Shown here: piece after piece, positions 37,617 through 49,400 of the stretch | How the letters are laid out: the number at the start of each line of letters is the position of its first letter | Numbering within the stretch: position 1 is the first letter of the stretch | NCBI GenBank assembly: GCA_947172415.1 | Contig: OX359196.1 | Span: forward strand, 4,528,501-4,592,500 | DNA length: 64,000 nt | Source: Chondrosia reniformis | Lineage: Eukaryota > Porifera > Demospongiae > Chondrillida > Chondrillidae | Reading direction: 5' to 3' | Position numbers and translations under genes: made by a program | Notes under the pieces: generated by a model | The model's database searches: none | What the model was told of the DNA's origin: nothing | Seen by the model: the letters and a program-made list of their open reading frames with translations, nothing else

Positions 37617-40600
37617 TGGTGAGAGATAGAGCAAATATGAACATAAATTGAAACTTCTAAAACTCTAGATCTTTGGAAATGTTTCATACATGTCTGTGAA
37701 TGCTGGCATCAAGTATTAGCTTCACATCTCTCCATTTGATAGAGTTACAGCCCTCAATGTACATTAAATTCTGGTATACAAAGTTAAAGTATGGTGAGAG
37801 ATAGGGCAAATTTTATGTTCCATCAAAATTTCAAAAACCTATTGGACATTCTCTATAGATGTCTGTGAATGCTGACACAAAGTGTTAGCTTCATATCTCC
37901 CCATTTGATAGAGTTACAGTCCGGAATGTACATTACATTCCGGTATACGATATTAATGTATGGTGAGAGATAAGGCAAATTTTATGTTCCATCAAAATTT
38001 CAAAAACCTATTGGACATTCTCTATAGATGTCTGTGAATGCTGACACCAAGTGCTAGCTTGAAATCTCTTCATTTGATAGAGTTACAGCCCGCAATGTAC
38101 ATTACATTCCGGTATACAAAATCAATGTATGGTGAGATATAGGGCAAATTTTATGTTCCATCAAAATTTCAAAACCTCATTAGACATGCATATTCTATAG
38201 ATATCTGTGAATGCTGACACAAAGTGTTAGCTTCAAATCTCTCCATTTGATAGAGTTACAGCCCGCAATGTACATTACATTCCGGTATACAAAATTAATG
38301 TATGGTGAGAAATAAGGCAAATTTTATGTTCCATCAAAATTTCAAAAACTCATTAGACATGCTCTATAGATGTCTGTGAATGCTGACACAAAGTGTTAGC
38401 TTCATATCTCTTCATTTGAGAGAGTTACAGCCTGCAATGTACATTACATTCCGGTATACAAAATTAATGTATGGTGAGATATAGGGCAAATTTTATGTTC
38501 CATCAAAATTTCAAAAACTCATTAGACATGCATATTCTATAGATATCTGTGAATGCTGACACAAAGTGCTAGCTTCAAATCTCTCCATTTGATAGAGTTA
38601 CAGCCCGCAAAATGTACATTAAATTCTGGTATACAAAGTTAAAGTGTGGTGAGAGATAGGGCAAATTTTATGTTCCATCAAAATTTCAAAAACTCTTTGG
38701 ACATACTCTATAGATGTCTGTGAATGCTGACACAAAGTGTTAGCTTCATATCTTTCCATTTGATAGAGTTACAGCCCGCAATGTACATTACATTCCGGTA
38801 TACAAAATTAAAGTATGGTGAGATATAGGGCAAATTTTATGTTCCATCAAAATTTCAAAAACTCATTAGACATGCTCTATAGATGTCTGTGAATGCTGAC
38901 ACAAAGTGTTAGCTTCATATCTCTTCATTTGAGAGAGTTACAGCCTGCAATGTACATTACATTCCGGTATACAAAATTAATGTATGGTGAGATATAGGGC
39001 AAATTTTATGTTCCATCAAAATTTCAAAAACTCATTAGACATGCATATTCTATAGATATCTGTGAATGCTGACACAAAGTGCTAGCTTCAAATCTCTCCA
39101 TTTGATAGAGTTACAGCCCGCACAATGTACATTAAATTCTGGTATACAAAGTTAAAGTGTGGTGAGAGATAGGGCAAATTTTATGTTCCATCAAAATTTC
39201 AAAAACTCTTTGGACATACTCTATAGATGTCTGTGAATGCTGACACAAAGTGTTAGCTTCATATCTTTCCATTTGATAGAGTTACAGCCCGCAATGTACA
39301 TTACATTCCGGTATACAAAATTAAAGTATGGTGAGATATAGGGCAAATTTTATGTTCCATCAAAATTTCAAAAACTCATTAGACATACTCTATAGATGTC
39401 TGTGAATGCTGACATCAAGTATTAGCTTCACCTCTCTCCATTTGATAGAGTTACAGCCTGCAATGTACATTACATTCCGGTATACAAAATTAATGTATGG
39501 TGAGAAATAAGGCAAATTTTATGTTCCATCAAAATTTCAAAAACTCATTAGACATGCTCTATAGATGTCTGTGAATGCTGACACAAAGTGTTAGCTTCAT
39601 ATCTCTTCATTTGAGAGAGTTACAGCCCGCAATGTACATTACATTCCGGTATACAAAATTAATGTATGGTGAGAGATAGGGCAAATTTTATGTTCCATCA
39701 AAATTTCAAAAACCTATTGGACATTCTCTATAGATGTCTGTGAATGCTGACACCAAGTGCTAGCTTGAAATCTCTCCATTTGATAGAGTTACAGCCCGCA
39801 CAATGTACATTAAATTCTGGTATACAAAGTTAAAGTATGGTGAGAGATAGGGCAAATTTTATGTTCCATCAAAATTTCAAAAACTCTTTGGACATACTCT
39901 ATAGATGTCTGTGAATGCTGACACAAAGTGCTAGCTTCATATCTCACCATTTGATAGAGTTACAGCCCGCAATGTACATTACATTCCGGTATACAAAATT
40001 AAAGTATGGTGAGATATAGGGCAAATTTTATGTTCCATCAAAATTTCAAAAACTCATTAGACATACTCTATAGATGTCTGTGAATGCTGACATCAAGTAT
40101 TAGCTTCACCTCTCTCCATTTGATAGAGTTACAGCCTGCAATGTACATTACATTCCGGTATACAAAATTAATGTATGGTGAGAAATAAGGCAAATTTTAT
40201 GTTCCATCAAAATTTCAAAAACTCATTAGACATGCTCTATAGATGTCTGTGAATGCTGACACAAAGTGTTAGCTTCATATCTCTTCATTTGAGAGAGTTA
40301 CAGCCCGCAATGTACATTACATTCCGGTATACAAAATTAAAGTATGGTGAGAGATAGGGCAAATTTTATGTTCCATCAAAATTTCAAAAACCTATTGGAC
40401 ATTCTCTATAGATGTCTGTGAATGCTGACACCAAGTGCTAGCTTGAAATCTCTCCATTTGATAGAGTTACAGCCCGCACAATGTACATTAAATTCTGGTA
40501 TACAAAGTTAAAGTATGGTGAGAGATAGGGCAAATTTTATGTTCCATCAAAATTTCAAAAACTCTTTGGACATACTCTATAGATGTCTGTGAATGCTGAC

Positions 40601-41010
40601 ACAAAGTGCTAGCTTCATATCTCTCCATTTGATAGAGTTACAACCCGCAATGTACATTACATTCCGGTATACAAAGTTAATGTATGGTGAGAGACAGGGC
40701 AAATTTTATGTTCCATCCAAATTTCAAAAACTCATTGAACATGCTCTATAGATGTCTGTGAATGCTGACATAAAGTGTTAGCTTCAAATCTCTCCATTTG
40801 ATAGAGTTACAGCCATCAACGTACATTAAACTCCAGTATACAAAGTTAAAGTATGGTGAGAGATAGGGCAAATTTTATGTTCCATCAAGATTTCAAAAAC
40901 TCATTGATCATGCTTAATAGATGTCTGTGGATGCTGACACTAAGTCACAGCTTCATATATATCCAATTGATAGAGTTACAGAACTACAGTTAATGTATTG
41001 AATTGTTAGA

Positions 41011-42601
41011 GAAATTGCGTAATACTACATATGGCCGACCGTTAGAAGGTTTACAATAAAGACAACATTCCATTCTATATCTGAAAATCCAGAACACTTT
41101 CCAATTTTTTAGGGGCTGCCGCAGGCAGCCCCTTATATTGTTTTCATTTGCCGATTACGTTGTACGGCTTCATGTTACGGAAAGATATATATATAGATAT
41201 ATATATATATATCTATATATATAATACGGGTTCATACGCAACTGTTATAACACTTTATTTATACGTCGATATATATTTAATACAGGTTCATATATACGCA
41301 ACTATTATAATACTTTATAATACTTAATTTATACATCAATACATCGTTTTGCAAATGGCGGCGTTCAGGAAGCTTTAGTTAACGAAGCTTTTCTGTCGCT
41401 ATTTATAGTGTTCAGGACACTTAAGCGTCTTCAATCGTTAGTATTACGAATATATATATTAAATGCCAACGATACGGCCAAGTAGTTCGAGTTGATTCGG
41501 GGGGCGGCAGCCCCACGAGTTTTTAAACTCGAAATACTTGTTTATACATAGGGATATGCACTGTGTAGTACTTGATTGTTATCGAAGTACTATCTATCCA
41601 TATATAATATATGGATGTCGTTAAAGTGAAATTTTGCCAATCGACGGCCAACGAAACTCCAAAGAAAAAAAGTTGGACCATACCGAACGCTACCATCCAC
41701 GACGCTCAGAGGCCGGGATCGGTGGTAACGCTCTGCCGAGTTGAGCTTTGGGTGTCACTTGCGTGAGAAGAACCAGTTCTTCTCGATATGGCCGACTCAT
41801 ATGAATCCTTAAAGATATCAGATGCCAATCCCACATTACGTGGAACCCCCCCGAAATCCGGATTATTGGTGAGCACGTCTCTATGGCACCAACCGATTAG
41901 GAGACAGCTTCAGAGTCTAAGCGCTACCAACCCCTATGGGAACCGCAACCACCATAGAGATGTGTCCAGGTAGGCCTACTTTATAAGGTTTTTCGCCTCT
42001 ATTTATATGAAGTTTTGTCCAAAGAAAACGGTTGTGGTTGGGGCATTTTTTTACAAATTTCTCGTTATTTCCAGATCAGTGAATTGTTCCAAGCAAATTT
42101 AAAGACATAGGCAGTATTATTGGTTCATCTGAAAACTGGGGAAAGCGGAAAAAAACAGTAAGTGTCTTGATGGGCCGAGGAGAACGACTTTTCTGATCCC
42201 AATTATTTTCGAGAAATCGTCAAATTATTCCACTTTAATTCCAGACCAGAGAATCGTTCCAAACAATTTTACACGCATACGCAGTATTTCCAATACATCT
42301 CAAAACTGTGGCAAATGGATAAAAGCCAGTATGTATCTTGTTGGAGGGAGGAAAGCGACTTTTCTTGATGCCGAAAATTAGAGATATTGCGAGTAGACTG
42401 ATATTTATCGCCTCTACGATATTAATGTCTATGATCGATAGTGCAACTAGGCCGGGCAGTATGAATTACTCAATTCCTAACTTAATTTTTAGAATTGAGA
42501 GAATAATGTACCGATAAAAATAGATTCTTATTTCTAGGCTAAATAATGCTTTGAAAGCAATTGTAGCTCCAATACTATATTGTAGGATATCCTCATATGT
42601 A
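41011..42601 (+). repeat. Hairpin-rich block, copy 5, interrupted by a mobile element
   Basis: After removing the insertion at 41111-41543 the block is 1158 bp. It shares the A-run deletion of copy 4 and adds two bases at about 41809 (CCTTAAAG for CCTAAG), which breaks the 76-codon frame seen in the other copies. Confidence 0.92.
41111..41543 (+). mobile_element. ~430-bp non-autonomous element, Helentron/HINE-like by structure
   Basis: The limits are set by the empty site in blocks 1-4: CCAATTTTTT directly followed by ATACATAGGG. The insert starts AGGGGCTGCCGCAGGCAGCC, a perfect 10-bp hairpin with a GCA loop. Near the other end the same motif returns (GGCAGCCCC at about 41506) and is followed at once by a second hairpin (CGAGTTT/AAACTCG), then AAATACTTG. 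A TATAGATATA microsatellite lies inside. Insertion in a T run, subterminal repeats, a 3' hairpin and an internal microsatellite are the described features of Helentron-derived elements. The ends allow either a 3-bp TTT target duplication (element 41111-41540) or none. No protein is encoded. Confidence 0.65.
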
Positions 42602-43466
42602 TGGTGAGAGATAGAGCAAATATGAACATAAATTGAAACTTCTAAAACTCTAGATCTTTGGAAATGTTTCATACATGTCTGTGAATGCTGGCATCAAGTA
42701 TTAGCTTCACATCTCTCCATTTGATAGAGTTACAGCCCTCAATGTACATTAAATTCTGGTATACAAAGTTAAAGTATGGTGGGAGATAGGGCAAATTTTA
42801 TGTTCCATCAAAATTTCAAAAACCTATTGGACATTCTCTATAGATGTCTGTGAATGCTGACACAAAGTGTTAGCTTCATATCTCCCCATTTGATAGAGTT
42901 ACAGCCCGCAATGTACATTACATTCCTGTATACGAAATTAATGTATGGTGAGATAGGGCAAATTTTATGTTCCATCCAAATTTCAAAAACTCATTTGACA
43001 TGCTCTATAGATATCTGTGAATGCTGACACAAAGTGTTAGCTTCACATCGCTCCATTTGATAGAGTTACAGCCCGCAATGTACATTACATTCCGGTATAC
43101 AAAGTTAATATATGGCGAGAGATAGGGCAAATTTTAAATTCCATCAAAATTTCAAAAACCTATTGGACATTCTCTATAGAATATCTGTGAATGCTGACAC
43201 CAAGTGCTAGCTTCACATCTCTCCATTTGATAGTGTTACAGCCCTCAATGTACATTAAATTCTGGTATACAAAGTTAGAGTATACGTATGGTGGGAAATT
43301 AAGTCTAACTCCTATATATAGGATACTTCTAGGATGGGACATTTTTAATGTACCAAGTGATATGACCGCATGGGTGGCCACACTTTTTATATACTGGAGT
43401 AGCGCTTTATATAAATCATTCATTTTAAAACGTTACAACAATTACAGCTAGTATAATCACCATGCA

Positions 43467-46400
43467 CTAAGGGTCAGATGCACATTCTAATTGGGGATCA
43501 GGTTGAGTTTTCTTTTTCATTTCCTCCAGCTCCTTTAGAAGAGATTCCATGTTCTAGAAGAAATAGTATAATATTCTAGATACACGAATACATGCATGTA
43601 GTAATAGAATAACATGCTGACATTAAGGATTTCATGCTTCTGTGCACACTCAGTACATACATATACATAATATAAATGTGCATATTGGCCCTAGCTGATA
43701 AGTCTGTAGTAGAACAACACTGCAAGCCAATTTGCCATCACGGAAAGTAAATGTCTAAACCATGCAGTTATCTGATGCAATATGGGTACACAGTGATTGT
43801 GGTTATAACTTTCAAAACCAATTAATGGTTGAGTCCTGATTGGCAACTTACACTGTACTGTATATTTACAAAATTGTGATTTATGAAAAGCAAGCTTTCT
43901 TATATAACAGACATGTACCTGCTGCAGGGAAATATTCTTCATTAAAGCTTCCTCAAGGGACCTCTGAAGTTTTCCATTGATGTCCTTAGCCCGGTCCAGT
44001 TCAGCACCTGCTGATATCTTTTGAACCAGCTTCATGGGTGACATTTTCCCCACAACCGACCTCGAGCTCCTCACATGAGGAGAGTTTTCTGAAGGATCTT
44101 GTAGTGGAGTTGAGTGGTCTATATACAAGCAATGTTAAGACATCAAAATACTGCATGGTCTATGCTAAGCCTTCACATAAGCCTATATTAGGACTCAAAA
44201 ATGTATGTATATAGGGAGTTTCTGGCCGCAGGATAAGAGAGGTTAGATTGCCTATAGGTGTCCCACCTGCTTTGTTTCTCATAAAATAATGTTCGATTAG
44301 TGCAGATTTTTGGAGGATATCTTCTGCAAAAGCTGCATTATTCATCTCCAAATGATTAACCTTTAAATTAAAGAACAAAACTACATTTCAGAGGGTAGTA
44401 ACAAATATTAGCCTATAAAGAGTATAGTATAGTATATATTGAAAATGTGGCATATATACGGCTAGATACGTAGCTTATAGTCTGGTGGTACATGTCTGAA
44501 CTACATTAGAAGGGTTTGGGTACAGCATGCATGTTACAACAAGACACAAAAGTACTACAGTACTTACTCTTTCTTCTAATTCCCATTTTTCTTTCTGAAG
44601 TTTAGTAATTCTGGCTAAAAGCTCTTGGATATTAGCATCAACAGACTCACTCTCAATTGAGCTGGAATCATTCTACAGACATGCACAAGTCACACAACCA
44701 TGACTACATAGGATCACATCAACTCTAAAATGTTATGCCTATGTACCACATCATTACATATAGGGAAGTTTCAATGATTTTACTGATCTGAAGTACAATA
44801 TAATGAGGCAACATGTACATATATATAATGAAAGTGATTATCAAACCACAACAGTTTAATCATTTTAATTGCCAGGAGTTGATCATAGGACAGCTGGTTT
44901 TAATTCTGTTACTAAATATGCTTACCACAGCAATGTTGTGGTAAGCATATTTTCATTCATCTTTTCATTCATCTTTCATGTTATGAAACCTATTTGCTAG
45001 ACCTCTAACTCCATATACATTACTCTTAAATCATAATATTGAAATGTAATTAATAGTCATATTGAGGGAAATCTATTATTGGAAGAAGGCCAGAAGCTAC
45101 CAGTATCCTAGCAGTAGGCAAACATACAAATGAATTTGAAGGAGTTCCAACATTAGAGTAGTTGTCTTCTCTTTGGAATGAAAGGCGATCCTCCCTAAAG
45201 TGATGGAATGAAAACATACATAAAGTCTTGTAAATGTAAACAAGTATTGTATATAGACCTGCATGAATTGAATATTACCAGAATAGTATGTCCTCCGCAC
45301 ACAAATACACATGAAGCTTTCAGCTAAAAAACTATCACAAATTTACATGTACATATATGGAAAGCCTATATGTAATATATGATACAAAATGCCATCACAT
45401 ATGTACGTAATACAGGGAAAGCTTATATGTAATACGTATATGGTACAAAACACCATCACATATGTACATATACGTATGGATAGCCTATATGTATGGTTTG
45501 GTATAGATATGCTTGAATAAGTAAAATTGTGTGGTTCTGTGAACATGGTAATCAAATATCATACTTGCCTGTCTGTCTTATTCTTTGGCTCTTCCAGTTC
45601 TGAGATCACTCTTGCAGCTGTCATGAAAGCAACAAATAATGAATAATCAACATAAAGTGATGGACTATTAAAAGTGATTTTATCTCCTCATCCACCTACG
45701 TACCTAATGCAATACAAATGACATGCAAAATTTAAAAGACAGGGGGCTTGATAAGATTAAAATAAAATGACATGCCTTTGCAGCACAAATAGAGACAGTC
45801 CTTCAGGAGTATAGCTGTTTTTGTAACTAATAGTTTTAATCATTAGTCAAATGCTGACAAACCTCTAGTTTCTGAGAGTTCATTCTTAAGATTTTCTTCT
45901 CGTTTCTGAGATTGAAGCAAATGACGCTTTAGGTCTTTCAGCTAGAAACACAAAGATGCATGTACCATATATGTGTGAACACATCAGTTTATTTATTTCT
46001 ACATAATATGTTTAATATCTTTTTGGCACCAAAATTGTGTATACGTATAAGACCACTAGATTCAGCATAGGGAGCCAAAGAATCACAAAAGATCAAGAAA
46101 AAAAGATAAAGATTCCCAGGATCACTGACGAAGGGTGGAATTCCCAGAAATAGCTGTCTGGCCCAGTGGAACAAAAGAAGAAAGAGAAGACTCCTGTATC
46201 CTCATCCAAAGCTCTCACCAGGTTTAGTTCCTCATAGACTCTTTGATTTATTACAGAGTAGGCATAGCATGTAGAAAAAGTACTGAATTAGACTATTCAT
46301 GTCTATCTCTCACTTGATTAGCATTTTTCCTTTCAATGATTAGCACTTCCTGATCTTTGTCTTTTAAAGCCTGTGGTATTGCAGATACATACATCTCCAG

Positions 46401-49400
46401 TAACAGTAGAAAACACATTAGCAAGATCACTGTAGCTACCCAAGCACTGCTAGCAAGGCAGATATATGGTATCAAATGTATAGTAAGTCATATACTGTAG
46501 CATGTATGTAAGTACATACAGTATGTAATATGTAAATCACCAATGCATGCACTACCTATACTTTATATTACACAATCACAAAGGATGGCCACTATAGAAT
46601 ATTCAACCCAGATGAAATGGCTATAGACCAGTGACTTCATATTCTAATCTTTAGAAAGGGTCATATTTTGACTTTTAGACGCTCTAAAAGTCGAAAGATG
46701 ACCCTTTCTAAAGATAAGTTCAACGCAGTTAGAAGGAATCCTTACTCTATTTCATATTCTAAGTTGCAACTACCAAACAGTGTGTGCAATCACTACTGGA
46801 ATAGAATACCTGCTTTAAGGAGTGCAGCTCCTCAGTCAACAAGTCTGCTTCTCTTTTGGCAATTTCTAATTTACTCTCCAATTCCTAATGATGAAGTAAT
46901 AGCAAGAGGATATGCAAAAATGCAAGATACTGATTGATATTTACCTTCATTTCTTCTGAATGGCTTTGGTGCATGTTTTCCATATCAGAGACCCATTTCT
47001 CTTTCTCCTCCGAGTAAGACAACTACAGATATACCAAGACAAACACTTTCCTGTGTAGACATTATTTTTCTTCAGTTAAGAAAAGGTGCCTAAACTTCCT
47101 GTAGGTTTGTAATTGGTCAGATATACGTATGTATGTACATATACTGCACAAGGCAACCACTATAGCAAAAGAGCGACCAGTTTGAATAATTATAGTTTAT
47201 GAACCTTTTCTTTATCAAGTTCTTTGTTCAGCCCAGAGATCTCTTCTAAAAGCTGCTGAGTACCAGACACTTGGGTCTTTAGTTGTTCTTTTTCCACATG
47301 CAACCTCGAGGCAGTCTCCTAGAGAAGGATAAGAAGAGGTGGAGTGTTGCAAAAGGAAAGGAGAACTTATAGAAGAATTACTTTAGCTGAGTCAAGTTCC
47401 GACTTGAGATTGCTAGTGACAAGCTACGTAGAGAAAATAAAAGGATCAGCTTGGATGCTCTTCTACACCAAACTTTAAAGAACTCGTCTAATGCTTCACT
47501 TACTTTCCACTCTTCCTCTACTTTTTGTAATTTTGTTCGATGTTCTAGTGAACTTTCATGCTGTTTGGCTGACATTTCATTAATGGTCTGTTTTCTACGT
47601 TCAGAAAGCTACCAACCCAATAAAAATAGGAATAAAATCAGCTTGTGTGTAAGTTGTTCACATATAACATTCTTGTGAACCTCTGTTAAATCCTTCAGTT
47701 GCCTTTGGAGGGTATCGTTCTCATCTCTAAGAGCTAAAACTTCTTCTTGGAATTGTAGCTGCAGTTTTGCATGTATCTAAGGAAGAAGGTGGATAGCAAC
47801 ACTATAAATCATTCCTCAAAATAGTACGTAGGTCTGACCATACTTGTCGCTCATTGGCCAATTCTTCTTCAACTTCAAGTTTTGACTGTTCAGTAGATGT
47901 ATCATTGCTCTACACACACATAATATGCACAGTGTCAGTATTCTGTACTATACCAGATATCATAGTAGCAGCAGTAGCTACAGGATCAACCAGAAACACC
48001 TTCAGATTAGCACCATCCACACGCTATAGCTACCACTAATCCTTTCTATTCAAGCTACAGTACAAGGACCAGTAAAGGTACACCACTTACGTACCAGTGA
48101 GTGCTCTTGTATATCTATAATTTGCCTGCTAAGTGTCTCTATCTGGGACTGGTAAACCTTCCTTGACTCGTCGTGTGCCTTCCTGTGCACATAAACAGTA
48201 TTAAGGTTAAAAAGTTAGGGCTCCAATAGTTACTCAATCAGAATGTGCTGAACACTTACTCCTTCTCTATAACCAGTTCTTCCTTTTCTTTCTGGAGCTG
48301 AATGATGCTACATGTAAATACACCAATACCTAAACCAACTATTTACTGTACATACGTGTACATATGTACTTGTTTGTAATCACACAAACTAGATGTAAAC
48401 AAATTTGGAAATTTAACAGTATGTATAATTAACAAAGCCAAAGATTCAAATGTTCACTGCCCCTTCATATATATAGTCATCATTTCTCATAATTTCATTC
48501 TCAACTTATAACTGCAAACAGCTGATACAGTGTATGGCAGCTTATTTAAAATACTAAGCATTTGACATATATACGTATGTAGCAACCATGAACTACGTAT
48601 GTAATTAGGAATGCAACAACAATTTCTAACACTATTCAAATATACAAGTGTGTTTGGGTATTGGGCCCATACCATTATTGGGTGCAAGGTGCAAAGTTTA
48701 TTGGGTGCAAGGTGCAAAGTTCACTAATCAAACCTCTCCTGTTTCCTTCTAAGCTTCTCTAAAACCTGCGAGAGAGAAAAATGGTGGTACACTTGAGACA
48801 GACTGCATTATAGATATGGAATAATGTAGGCGAATCTCATGCATATATATACATACATACTTCATTTCTTTCTTCCTTCAACTGTAAAATGGCCGCATCA
48901 TGTCTCTCCTAATACATACATACATATCTAGCAATCACCACATACATTTCATATAGCATTATGAATGGGCAAAGTCAAGTGCTTAGAGGAAGACTCCCCA
49001 ACCTTCTCTTCCTTAAGCTTGGTGTGGAGTATGACTATCTCTTCTTCTGCCGTACTTAATTTCACTCTTAAAGTTTCATTAGAGATTTCACCTACTTCGG
49101 CATCTAAATTGTCTATCAGAAACATAAATTAGAAATCAAATATCAATTAGAAATCGAAAAAAAAATTCAAAAAAATTAGACAGGAATATGAATTAGACAA
49201 AGAAATAAATTCTGATATGAATCTTAACAATTTGAACTCACAATATACAATTTTAGTTAATGCTTTCTAATACTCAAATAGTTGGTTACAGTAGCACAGT
49301 GAAGTATACAATAGATGCACATAAATACAGCAGCAATTACACAATGTCACACACGTATGTGTGCAGACACCTTGCAGCGACTTCTTAAGGGCTGCCAGCT

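Larger units (their letters stand above)
25018..43290 (+). repeat. ~169-bp satellite array with interspersed 1157-bp blocks
   Basis: Monomers share GGGCAAATTTTATGTTCC, ATAGATGTCTGTGAATGCTG, CCATTTGATAGAGTTACAG and ATGTACATTACATTCC. Anchor spacing at the left edge is 169, 169, 169 and 167 bp; variants containing GCATATTCTATAG are about 4 bp longer. About 70 monomers are present, broken by five nearly identical non-monomer blocks (separate entries). Spacer sizes between blocks are 1867, 2207, 3072 and 3394 bp, close to 11, 13, 18 and 20 monomers. Edge monomers near 25 kb and 43.2 kb are more diverged, as expected for an array maintained by unequal exchange. No protein is encoded. Confidence 0.95.

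Noticed and set aside
25018-43290. CRISPR-like array suggested by regular repeats
   Set aside because: The whole period repeats with no unique spacers, the monomer is ~169 bp, and the surroundings are animal genes. It is a satellite.
43160-43451. Opposed 87-codon frames at the right edge of the satellite
   Set aside because: They overlap diverged monomers on both strands and have no similarity to anything I know.
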